A DNA stretch of 37,685 nucleotides, taken from positions 1 through 37,685 of the IMG/VR virus record IMGVR_UViG_3300020472_000075. The stretch is one strand, 5' to 3'. The position numbers and the translations under genes were made by a program. The stretch's first letter is position 1. Each line of letters starts with the position of its first letter. Shown piece after piece: positions 8,515 through 16,934 of this stretch. The stretch comes from a virus. Under the pieces are notes generated by a model. It was not told where the DNA came from. It made no database searches and saw only the letters and a program-made list of their open reading frames with translations.

Positions 8515-11500
8515 TTATTTATCTGATATTTTTTGTTCAAGGTTATCAACCTTAGTATTAAGTTCCTTAATTGCTTCAATAAGAAGTGGAACTATTTTCT
8601 CATATTTAACTATGAGAATTTCCTCATCATCAAGAGTCTTAGTCTTGACTGCTTCTGGCAATACTGCCTGTACTTGTTGTGCGGATACACCAACTTGCTG
8701 TTTCTCTGCAACAAATCCAAGATCTACTGCTAATCCATTCCAATTAAATGTAAATCCACTTAAGGATAATACTTTATCAAGAGCACCCTCAAGTATAACT
8801 TTATTGGTTTTTAATCTATCATCAGATGCTGCACCTGCAAATGCAGTAATGTCTCCTCTAACACAAAGATCAGATTGAGAAGCATTACTATCTGGTAGTA
8901 CATAAAAATCTGCATTAGTATATACAGGCTCTGAATCTTGATCACCTGAGTCCGCCACAAAAGTCAAATAGTGAGCAGATGGAGTAGCTAGTGAACGATC
9001 ATGTGTTTTAATCCTAGATGAAGCACCCGTTACAGGTCCAGTTATAGTACCAGCAGTTATATTAGTAAAGTAACCATTATCGAAAGGTGTTCCACTAGAA
9101 CCAATATCACAGGCAGCACCAGCAGCCAATATATCAGTATTATTTGCTATCTTACCAGTAAAGGTTACAGTGTCAGAATCAGCATTACCTAAAGTTGTAT
9201 TACCTTCAAGAGTAGTATTTCCTTGAACTGTAAGAGTACCTTCAAGAGTAGTATTACCTTTAGCATTTAATGAACCACCAACTGTTGTATTACCAGTATC
9301 AGTATCAACTAAGAACCTATCAGTAGTATTAGTACCACCATCTCGAATTCTAAACTCTTTACTAGCAGCATGAATCCATAAATTGTCAAGAACAGTAACT
9401 TTACTTGCAAACTGAGCATCATCACTAAAGGTTGAAGTACTATTAACATCAAGAGGTCCTTCAACATTTACATCACCAGTACCATTTGGATCAAGAGTTA
9501 TTTCTCCATCAGTATTTGTTGATGCTATTGTATTACCATTGATATTAATATTATCAAGTTGTGCCTGACCAACAACTGTAAGGGTTCCTGCAATATCAGT
9601 CGTATCTAATGTTGTATCACCATCAACATTTAAATCAGCATCGAATTGAGAATTAAAAACTACTTGTAAACTATCATTAACCTTAACCTTTCCAGTACCA
9701 TTTGCAGATAAAACTAAGTTTCCATTACTATTATTTGTAGTAATTGTATTACCATCAAGGAATATATTATCAACTTCAAGTGAAGTATCCATATTAACAG
9801 CTTTATCAAACTGTGCTGTATCAGTAACATCTAAGTGATCTTGAACTTCTACTGTTCCACCCGTAGAATCAAGAATTAAATTACCACTAGATGTATCAAT
9901 TTCATTAGTTCCAGAATGAGCAATTCTAACATTCTTAAATATACCACCATTATTAGGAAGTGTAATAGGAGCAACAATTGTTATAGAATCACCATAGAAC
10001 CCAAATGTATGTCCTGTTCCTACAGTACCAAACTGAGCACTACCAGTAACAATAAGATTATCATCTATAGTAGTTGTACCACTAGTAGAATCAAGTGTTA
10101 AACCACCAGAAGCAGTATCAATTTCATTATCATCACCAGTTGCAAGTCTAAGATTACCAATATGTGCTTCAGAGAATCTTAAAGTAGATATACCAATAGC
10201 AGCACCTAAATTCTCACCAGGAAGAAGTCTTGGATGTCTGCTAGGTGTAGCAGTTGCAAGACCTACAGTTAAATGTCCATGTGTACTTACACCATAACCA
10301 ATAGTTTCAAATTTGCTAGTACCATCAAAGAATAAAGATACTTCTTTATCACGAGTAGTACGAATATAATCTTCATCATTATCCTGATTTCTGATTCTAA
10401 ACTCATCAGAAATCATATAAAGTCCACCAACACCAGCAGCATCATTAAATTTCACATAACTATTGGATCCGTCATGTGTCACCTGCAAATCTCTATTATC
10501 ACCAAAGTAAAGTGCAGCATTATCTAATAAATGAACACCAGAAGTTTGTACACCTGGTGCTGATCCATAAGCAGTAATAATACCAACAGAATATAAACCA
10601 CTTGCTCCTATACTTGCTCCAACTCCAACCTCAAGACGATCAGTTACTGAAGTAACACCAGTCTTAGATTGCAGTACAAGATTGCCAGTTAAACCTTCAA
10701 TAGTTCTATCTGCAACTTCACTTCCACCAGGAGCACCCTCTGTTGCAATACCAATACCACCAATCCATGCTCCAGACCACTCTTTTCTATGTGTTCCAAG
10801 ATAAGCATCCTCAGAATGATCAGGGAATAATCCAGTATTAAACTGAACTCCTCCAGCAAAATGACCTGTTCCACCAACACTTACATCACCACAAATATAA
10901 ACACTCTTCTGAACACCAATACCACCCTTAGTTACAAGTGAACCTGTAGTACAAGAAGTAGAATCAGTATCATTTGTAATATTGGTTAATTCTGTAATTG
11001 TAATTGGACCGTTAAGTTTAATATTATTATTAACAATCAATTCTCCATTATATGTAACTGGTCCATCAAACTGTGAAAGAATTTGGTCAGATTTACCACC
11101 CTCAACTAGGATTCTTTCTTTAACAATAACCTCATCAAATACAACACTTAAACGTGAAGGATCTTGACCAGTAACAGTTGGTACGGGAATATCAAATGTT
11201 TGTTGTGTACCTGAAGATGCAGAATACTTAGTATTACCAATAAAGAAATCACCATCACTGTTCATACCAGTATAAACAATCTGTCCAGCATCTCTTTCTT
11301 GTGCTTGAGCAAGGAAGTTTTCTCTATCTGTTAGAGTTTTATTCTGAATCTGGGGTAAACCAGTTGAATAGTTACCTGGTCCATACCCAAGATATTCAAA
11401 CGTCTGTCCAGATGCCCTAAGAATAGATGGTCTACGGAATTCAACAGGAATTGGCTTAATCTTCTTAATTAATGCTCCAGTAAAGTGATCTTCTTTTTGT

Positions 11501-14500
11501 GTTCCAAGATAACCACGAATTGCTTGAATTTGATTGGTTCCAGCTCCAGTTAAACTACTACTAGAAACTCGTAAAATCTCATTTCCAACTTGAATGAAAC
11601 TACCAAGTTCAAATCTTGCAGTCGTACCAACACCAACACTTCCAGCACCAGTACGAGATTGAACAGCAAATGTAGCAATACCAGTAGTTACATCGGTAAG
11701 AATATCTTCCTGAAGATATGCAAATTCATTATCATAGAAAGGAACACCTCTTGATCCTAGATTTTCACCATCAACATCAGAAGTTAAATCATTAGCATTA
11801 AATCCATGCTTAAGGATACGAGCAGCATTTCCACTAATACCTATAGCAAGACCCATCGTAGTCATTACTGCTAAAGTATTAATACCAACTACATCACTAA
11901 CAACATAATCTCCAATATTATTATCAGAAGAATCAAGTGCTCTTACTCTATTACCAATTACCAATCCATGAGCAGATGTACAAGTAACAGTTGTAATGCC
12001 TACAACAGAGTTGTAAACCTGAGAAGATGCTGGTGCTGATGGAGCAACGTTGAAGATATATTGTCCTGGATATATCGTAGGATCTCCAGTTGTTGCTGCA
12101 ATAGAAAGAGTATTTTTAGAAAGAACATCTACAATTCTAAAGAGTCCGTCTGATGCAGTACCAATACCAGTTACTTGAAGTGAATTATTCTTTGAAGAAG
12201 AAATTACTGAGCTATTAATACCAATAGTTGCATTATTAAAACCATCAAGTTTTAATGTTGCTCCAGTCTGATATCCTGATCCACCTGATTGAACTTCAAG
12301 TGATGTTACTGAATTTCCTGCTCCAGAAACAACTACCTTTGCAGTTGCACCATTCCAACTATTATCATTATTTAAAAGTTTAACATTATAATAAGTTCCT
12401 GGTGTATATGCTTGAGCATTTCCAGTAAGAGCTGTGTATCCAACAATACCACCTAATCCGTGCTCTAAAGTTGTAGTAATAGTTCCAATACCACCAGAAG
12501 GTGCAGAATAAGAACTTACTACAGGACCTATTCCAAATTTCTTAACTGCAATATCAAGACTTTCTCTTGAAATACTATTTTTAAGATCATTAGTTACAAC
12601 ATCACCAAGAGGAGATCTCTTCGCAAAAGATTTTGCAGAAGGTGGATTATCCTCAAAATTATCACGATCTAACTGGGGATATATATTTTCAATTTTTTGT
12701 CCATATCTATAATCAGTAAATTCATTTGCAACTGCATTACCAGCATTTAACATATACAAATGATAAATACCATCTTGAACATTATACTCATATGGAGTAA
12801 TAGTTTCTCTTCTATAAAGATAAAGGTTTGATTTTAAATCATTTCTTTCAAATCTAGGAAGATTAACATCTCTCGTACCTGAATTCGTACCAGAGAAAAT
12901 ACCAACATTATGAACTAAACCACCAATATCAGTTATTGAATATGTGAAAGTATTTCTATCAGAAATAGATGTAACAGAAAAATCACCATTAAATCCAGTA
13001 ACTCCAGCTCCACTTGTATTAACTGAAGATTTTACATTTTTAATAAAAACTCTCTCACCAACATTTAAATTATGTGGATCTGCTGATGTTACAGTAACTA
13101 CTTTATTAGCACTATCATATGTACATGTACTAATAAACTTATTATTTCTCTTATAAGAATAATCACTCTGGGTAATTGATGCTAAACTAAACTCAGAATT
13201 TGAAAGTGCTCCTGTTGTACTAGACTCTTGAAGAACAAATCCTTCACTAGGATCTTTTGCGTTTACTGCTTCTTTTGGAATTACAAAACGAACCTTATAT
13301 ATTTTTTCATCAATACTTCTATTATCAGCAATTCTCTTAAAATAAGTAACATCCGTTCTTGGTTCAGTAAATCCTGAACTTCCAATAGAAACAATACTAC
13401 TGTAAATATCATTAGATGCTGATGTATGAACAAACCATCCACCTTGAACACTATCATATTGAATAGGAGATCCAATATCTCCAGAATCTCTATCCGAAAC
13501 TCTACTCTTTATTCTTAAACCAGAACCACCATATAATGAAAGAGCAGTACCATTCTTAGCATTAGTTAATGATGAAGCAATTTTAATTTCATTACCAACA
13601 GAAGTTGCAATTGTATAATATTTTTTATTTTCAATTATATTCTCTGGAAGATCTCCATCATCACTAACAATAATTATTGTTTCACCAGTTTGTAGATTAT
13701 GATTACTCTGTAATACTAAAGTATTATAATTAGGAGCAGAAGTTGTAGTACTTACAATATATTCTTTAGCAGCAGAAGTTGTTCCTAATATAGAAGTTAC
13801 ACCCACACCAAGTGCATTATCAGACATCTGAATCTGAACACTCTTATTACCAACACCATTAGGGAGATCTAAGTATAATAAATCACTATTTCTTGCACCA
13901 ACCCTATAACCCTGAATTAGATTAGGTGGTACATTATCTTTAGTATTAAATCCATACAAGTATAAATGACTTGAAATACCAGTATTAATAGTCTTAGCAA
14001 CATCTACTGAAATCCAGTCAATAGATGATTGTTTCCAACTAGGAACTATTTTTGGTGATATAATAGACGTAATATATCCATGATTATCCTTACTAAATGC
14101 TTCTTTCTTAAATCCTTCTGCATGAAGTGCAAACTGACCAAAGTTAGAGTTAGAGTTTGTAATTGAAGCATCACCACCAGACTCAGCAGTAAAATGCTTA
14201 TTGAAACCAATAGCAAAAACAGATACAATCTGAAGAATAGAATCTTTTACAATCTTAATATGAGAAGTTTCCCAACCTTTTCTATAAACAGCATCTTGGT
14301 CTAAATGATAAACTCTCGCACTATCAGTTGATGATGATTGTGATGCAAGTTGAGCACCAGTAACCTTTGTAATTGGTAAACCACTATATGATCTAGTTAC
14401 AGTATCATATTTAACAAACGCACGGTCATCCTTTTGTAGTGAAATACCAGTAAACTGGGCAACAACCATACTTCTAAATCCAGCAGACTCCTCACCAGAA

Positions 14501-15705
14501 GCCCTCATACCACTCATACCCCATACAGAACGCATAGAGCAGTTAAAGATATATGGAGATGAACCTTTTACACTATCAGTTTCAATAGTAACTGTAGCAG
14601 CACCACCTGGAGATGCAGGTAGATTATTTCTTACAAATGGTAATAAATATGTAAATGTTTTCTTACCAGTTACAGAAGTAACAACAGTTGAAACATTATA
14701 ATCATTAACATTAACACCACGAATCTTAACTGGTGTACCAACAGTCAATCCATGATCTACCTCTGTATTAACCGTAATAATTGGACTTGGAGTTGCACTG
14801 TCTCCAGAAATAATGCTTGTAATATTAACTGGATCAGTTGCAAACGCACCAACAATTTCCCATTCTGGTCTTTCTTTTGAAAATGCTTCTGGAGCAATTG
14901 GGAATTTTTGCTGAGAATCAATTCTCCTACCAGAACCTTCATTAAATGCATTGGATAATTTTGCATAATACATATCCAAATCAGTCTCATTATACCCAGT
15001 AGGTACAGTGACACCATCAGCATATTCAAAACAAGTTAATTTATGGTGAGAAAATGTTGGAGTTGCTAAATTACCAGAACCAGAAGTGAATACTTTATTA
15101 TCAGTATATACTAATTCACTATCATCAGCATCAAACATACTGAACTGCCAAAAATAGCATTGACCAGTAATTCTGAATAATGCTGAATTAGGAATATTAG
15201 GATCAGTTGGGTTTGGAACATACTTAGGACGAATCTTAGTCTTTCTAAGATCTAGACCAACAAGAGATGTACCTCTAGGTAATATAATACCACCATGAAT
15301 ACTATTAAACTTATATAATACGTTATCTTCTTGGGTTATATCAAAATTCGATTCTAAATCTAAACCAAAAACATCTTGAGCATTTGATGTTATTGCACCA
15401 CCAGGTGAAATTGCTTCTGCAACACTGGTAGATGTCTTCCTAATACCATAACCAGGTCTATTATCAATAGTATGATCACCTGGATAAACTAGAATAGTTG
15501 TTCTTGAATTATAATCGTTATCGTTTCCTACTACATATGAAAATCTTGCTGCTTCAATTAATGCTCTCTGAATCGTCTTAAACGGTTTGGTAAGAGAATT
15601 ACCCTGATTAGTTATACTATCAGTTGCATCCAGATCATTTGAATTAACATATAGAATTCTACCTTCATAGTTCTTGATAAAATTCTCTAACTTATTAAGA
15701 GGCAT
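8515..15705 (-). CDS. giant fibre protein with N-terminal beta-helix and C-terminal S74 chaperone (2396 aa)
   Basis: The largest gene in the window. The N-terminus (residues 1-110) has KPFKTIQRALIEAARFS and TILVYPGDHTI, typical of a right-handed beta-helix or pectate-lyase-like fold. The middle is a mosaic of beta-rich modules. From about residue 1600 it carries NEID(T)xSGNLxLDS repeats like those of the next gene. The last ~105 residues are a peptidase S74 intramolecular chaperone: SDDRLKTNK (S2294, K2299), then VGVSAQQVQAVLPEAV and a C-terminal coiled coil (LIEAIKELNTKVDNLEQ). By family precedent (endosialidase and T5 fibres) this domain guides trimerisation and is then cut off autocatalytically at the Ser. 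An AATAAATA late box lies 36 bases upstream of the start. Likely a long side or tip fibre. Confidence 0.85.
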   Translation of the reverse strand: MPLNKLENFIKNYEGRILYVNSNDLDATDSITNQGNSLTKPFKTIQRALIEAARFSYVVGNDNDYNSRTTILVYPGDHTIDNRPGYGIRKTSTSVAEAISPGGAITSNAQDVFGLDLESNFDITQEDNVLYKFNSIHGGIILPRGTSLVGLDLRKTKIRPKYVPNPTDPNIPNSALFRITGQCYFWQFSMFDADDSELVYTDNKVFTSGSGNLATPTFSHHKLTCFEYADGVTVPTGYNETDLDMYYAKLSNAFNEGSGRRIDSQQKFPIAPEAFSKERPEWEIVGAFATDPVNITSIISGDSATPSPIITVNTEVDHGLTVGTPVKIRGVNVNDYNVSTVVTSVTGKKTFTYLLPFVRNNLPASPGGAATVTIETDSVKGSSPYIFNCSMRSVWGMSGMRASGEESAGFRSMVVAQFTGISLQKDDRAFVKYDTVTRSYSGLPITKVTGAQLASQSSSTDSARVYHLDQDAVYRKGWETSHIKIVKDSILQIVSVFAIGFNKHFTAESGGDASITNSNSNFGQFALHAEGFKKEAFSKDNHGYITSIISPKIVPSWKQSSIDWISVDVAKTINTGISSHLYLYGFNTKDNVPPNLIQGYRVGARNSDLLYLDLPNGVGNKSVQIQMSDNALGVGVTSILGTTSAAKEYIVSTTTSAPNYNTLVLQSNHNLQTGETIIIVSDDGDLPENIIENKKYYTIATSVGNEIKIASSLTNAKNGTALSLYGGSGLRIKSRVSDRDSGDIGSPIQYDSVQGGWFVHTSASNDIYSSIVSIGSSGFTEPRTDVTYFKRIADNRSIDEKIYKVRFVIPKEAVNAKDPSEGFVLQESSTTGALSNSEFSLASITQSDYSYKRNNKFISTCTYDSANKVVTVTSADPHNLNVGERVFIKNVKSSVNTSGAGVTGFNGDFSVTSISDRNTFTYSITDIGGLVHNVGIFSGTNSGTRDVNLPRFERNDLKSNLYLYRRETITPYEYNVQDGIYHLYMLNAGNAVANEFTDYRYGQKIENIYPQLDRDNFEDNPPSAKSFAKRSPLGDVVTNDLKNSISRESLDIAVKKFGIGPVVSSYSAPSGGIGTITTTLEHGLGGIVGYTALTGNAQAYTPGTYYNVKLLNNDNSWNGATAKVVVSGAGNSVTSLEVQSGGSGYQTGATLKLDGFNNATIGINSSVISSSKNNSLQVTGIGTASDGLFRIVDVLSKNTLSIAATTGDPTIYPGQYIFNVAPSAPASSQVYNSVVGITTVTCTSAHGLVIGNRVRALDSSDNNIGDYVVSDVVGINTLAVMTTMGLAIGISGNAARILKHGFNANDLTSDVDGENLGSRGVPFYDNEFAYLQEDILTDVTTGIATFAVQSRTGAGSVGVGTTARFELGSFIQVGNEILRVSSSSLTGAGTNQIQAIRGYLGTQKEDHFTGALIKKIKPIPVEFRRPSILRASGQTFEYLGYGPGNYSTGLPQIQNKTLTDRENFLAQAQERDAGQIVYTGMNSDGDFFIGNTKYSASSGTQQTFDIPVPTVTGQDPSRLSVVFDEVIVKERILVEGGKSDQILSQFDGPVTYNGELIVNNNIKLNGPITITELTNITNDTDSTSCTTGSLVTKGGIGVQKSVYICGDVSVGGTGHFAGGVQFNTGLFPDHSEDAYLGTHRKEWSGAWIGGIGIATEGAPGGSEVADRTIEGLTGNLVLQSKTGVTSVTDRLEVGVGASIGASGLYSVGIITAYGSAPGVQTSGVHLLDNAALYFGDNRDLQVTHDGSNSYVKFNDAAGVGGLYMISDEFRIRNQDNDEDYIRTTRDKEVSLFFDGTSKFETIGYGVSTHGHLTVGLATATPSRHPRLLPGENLGAAIGISTLRFSEAHIGNLRLATGDDNEIDTASGGLTLDSTSGTTTIDDNLIVTGSAQFGTVGTGHTFGFYGDSITIVAPITLPNNGGIFKNVRIAHSGTNEIDTSSGNLILDSTGGTVEVQDHLDVTDTAQFDKAVNMDTSLEVDNIFLDGNTITTNNSNGNLVLSANGTGKVKVNDSLQVVFNSQFDADLNVDGDTTLDTTDIAGTLTVVGQAQLDNININGNTIASTNTDGEITLDPNGTGDVNVEGPLDVNSTSTFSDDAQFASKVTVLDNLWIHAASKEFRIRDGGTNTTDRFLVDTDTGNTTVGGSLNAKGNTTLEGTLTVQGNTTLEGNTTLGNADSDTVTFTGKIANNTDILAAGAACDIGSSGTPFDNGYFTNITAGTITGPVTGASSRIKTHDRSLATPSAHYLTFVADSGDQDSEPVYTNADFYVLPDSNASQSDLCVRGDITAFAGAASDDRLKTNKVILEGALDKVLSLSGFTFNWNGLAVDLGFVAEKQQVGVSAQQVQAVLPEAVKTKTLDDEEILIVKYEKIVPLLIEAIKELNTKVDNLEQKISDK
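8516..8523 (-). promoter_or_regulatory. late-type promoter box GATAAATA
   Basis: The minus strand reads GATAAATA 20 bases before the start at 8496, overlapping the last codons and stop of the upstream fibre gene. It matches the T4 late box nATAAATA at seven of eight positions. Because part of it is coding (Asp-Lys-stop), chance is possible. Confidence 0.45.
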
Positions 15706-15740
15706 TGGAATATATTATAAATTTTGGTTTAATCTATGGT

Positions 15741-15748
15741 TATTTATT
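15741..15748 (-). promoter_or_regulatory. late-type promoter box AATAAATA
   Basis: The minus strand reads AATAAATA 36 bases upstream of the 2396-residue fibre gene, overlapping the stop codon of the 107-residue gene. It resembles the T4 late consensus TATAAATA. Confidence 0.5.
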
Positions 15749-16067
15749 CCATTAGATCTTCCTCTATATATGAATCAACCTGATCAGGAAGTTCTTCTGG
15801 ATTTTCTAACTCTAGTTCAAATAATAAAGGATGGAATTGTTCCTCAAGTAAGTATGAATAATAATTATATAAATCTTCAGTATTATACCTTATTTCGTTA
15901 TCAGCAATTACTTTTATAGTTGGCATATCTTCCTCAGATTCACCAAGATCTTCTAAATCATCAAATGTAAATGGAATTCCATTTATAAAATACATCAAAA
16001 CTATTTTAGTATTTTTATTTAACCAATCACTATACCAGCAATATGTTGTATCGATCCTATAATCCAT
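15744..16067 (-). CDS. small acidic hypothetical protein (107 aa)
   Basis: I do not recognise this family. The protein has 107 residues, is rich in Asp/Glu (the run DDLEDLGESEEDMP near the middle) and aromatic residues (YYSYLLEEQFHPLLFELELE), and has no cysteine cluster, signal peptide or membrane segment. It sits between the cytidylyltransferase operon and the giant fibre gene, and a perfect TATAAATA late box lies 22 bases before its ATG. It is therefore probably expressed late and may serve fibre assembly; that role is a guess from position only. Confidence 0.6.
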   Translation of the reverse strand: MDYRIDTTYCWYSDWLNKNTKIVLMYFINGIPFTFDDLEDLGESEEDMPTIKVIADNEIRYNTEDLYNYYSYLLEEQFHPLLFELELENPEELPDQVDSYIEEDLME

Positions 16068-16088
16068 AGGAATATCCCAAATCTGGAA

Positions 16089-16096
16089 TATTTATA
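16089..16096 (-). promoter_or_regulatory. late promoter TATAAATA
   Basis: A perfect T4-type late box on the minus strand, 22 bases before the ATG of the 107-residue gene. It lies in the 31-base gap after the cytidylyltransferase stop, where the sigma70-driven operon gives way to late genes. Confidence 0.65.
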
Positions 16097-16098
16097 GA

Positions 16099-16557
16099 CT
16101 AAATTCCTAAGATCTTACGTTGTCTCTCAAAATACCCATGAAGAATCCATGAACTACTATTCATCTTTTCTTCTCCACCAATACCAAACTCAAAAATAAC
16201 TCTATCGTCATCTTTAAATTTATTATATTCAGGTGTATTAGTTTTACCCCGATCACCACCATTACAAAAAATAACCTTATCAGCAATACCTAAACATTTT
16301 TCAATAGCACCACATGCAGATTCATCAGCATCATCCCAAGAAATAACAGCATCAACCATATTTAAATTTCTAACAATATCTGCTCTCTCAGTCCAACATT
16401 GAAAATACTGCCCTTTCTTTCTTTTAAGCCAAGGATCTCCATTCAAACCAACTACGAGATAATTTGAAAGATCCTTTGCTCTCTCAAAATATCTTATATG
16501 TCCACTATGAATAGGATCAAATCCACCAGTAACTAAACTAAGTTTATCAAAAAACAT
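16099..16557 (-). CDS. cytidylyltransferase-like nucleotidyltransferase
   Basis: A 152-residue nucleotidyltransferase of the cytidylyltransferase fold (Pfam CTP_transf_like; RfaE/HldE C-domain or GCT-like). GGFDPIHSGH at residues 11-20 holds the HxGH nucleotide-binding signature, and NSSSWIL (133-139) matches the C-terminal Ser-rich loop of RfaE-type enzymes. It would join CTP or ATP to a sugar- or alcohol-phosphate; the substrate is unknown. I chose the ATG at 16557, preceded by GGAG five bases upstream, over an in-frame TTG 21 bases earlier that lacks such a site. Its ATG overlaps the upstream stop (TAATG). Relatives occur in cyanophage genomes and are usually linked to surface sugar or lipid modification. 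Confidence 0.85.
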   Translation of the reverse strand: MFFDKLSLVTGGFDPIHSGHIRYFERAKDLSNYLVVGLNGDPWLKRKKGQYFQCWTERADIVRNLNMVDAVISWDDADESACGAIEKCLGIADKVIFCNGGDRGKTNTPEYNKFKDDDRVIFEFGIGGEEKMNSSSWILHGYFERQRKILGI

Positions 16558-16694
16558 TATGCTCCATCCTGATTCCAATCTGTATGCATACGAATAAAAT
16601 CATCTTCCTCATTTTCTTCCTTATCCTCTTTTTTTAATTGACGACGATATTCATCATGAAGTCTTTCCATCGCCTTTTGTTTTTCATTTTTCAT
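16557..16694 (-). CDS. small charged protein (45 aa) between two operon genes
   Basis: A 45-residue ORF, MKNEKQKAMERLHDEYRRQL and onward, ending WNQDGA, very rich in Lys/Arg then Glu/Asp, and probably one long helix. It overlaps the upstream 64-residue gene by 11 bases and its TAA overlaps the ATG of the cytidylyltransferase (TAATG). This tight packing, with no room left between the two genes, is the main evidence that it is translated. No family is recognised. Confidence 0.6.
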   Translation of the reverse strand: MKNEKQKAMERLHDEYRRQLKKEDKEENEEDDFIRMHTDWNQDGA

Positions 16695-16878
16695 TGAAAG
16701 CAGGACCAGCGTACTTTATTCTTTCTGGGTCAAGTAATTTATTTACAACTTCCATAACATCCATAAACTGTTCTGTTGTTTCACATGTAATCGTTCTTTC
16801 TTCTCCATCATCAGAAATGATAAGAAAAGATCTATTACATACATCGATAATGGTTCGATTTACCCAATCATCATCCAT
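16684..16878 (-). CDS. small hypothetical protein (64 aa), first gene of an early-type operon
   Basis: A 64-residue protein starting MDDDWVNRTIIDVCNRSFLI, with a short beta-rich first half and a helical second half (TTEQFMDVMEVVNKLLDPE). I do not recognise its family; similar small cytoplasmic proteins are common in marine phages. The ATG at 16878 is preceded by AGGTGG about ten bases upstream. A near-consensus sigma70 promoter lies 25-53 bases upstream. It leads an operon with the 45-residue ORF and the cytidylyltransferase. Confidence 0.65.
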   Translation of the reverse strand: MDDDWVNRTIIDVCNRSFLIISDDGEERTITCETTEQFMDVMEVVNKLLDPERIKYAGPAFNEK

Positions 16879-16902
16879 ACAAACTTTCCACCTAGTGCGA
16901 GA

Positions 16903-16931
16903 ATCATATCATATGTAGAAAAATTTGTCAA
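16903..16931 (-). promoter_or_regulatory. sigma70 promoter TTGACA-17-TATGAT
   Basis: On the minus strand, a perfect -35 TTGACA (16931-16926), a 17-base spacer and TATGAT (16908-16903), also with TG one base before the -10 (TGATATGAT). It sits in the 56-base gap between the LamG gene stop and the 64-residue gene. It should be recognised by the host housekeeping polymerase, unlike the late boxes around it. Confidence 0.8.
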
Positions 16932-16934
16932 GTA

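Noticed and set aside
3850-15705. Many short repeated segments that could suggest a CRISPR-like or non-coding repeat array
   Set aside because: The repeats vary, keep one reading frame and encode beta-structural motifs. Spacing is not regular and there are no unique spacers.
16558-16578. TTG as start of the cytidylyltransferase
   Set aside because: The ATG at 16557 has GGAG at good distance and overlaps the upstream stop; the seven extra residues do not belong to the fold.
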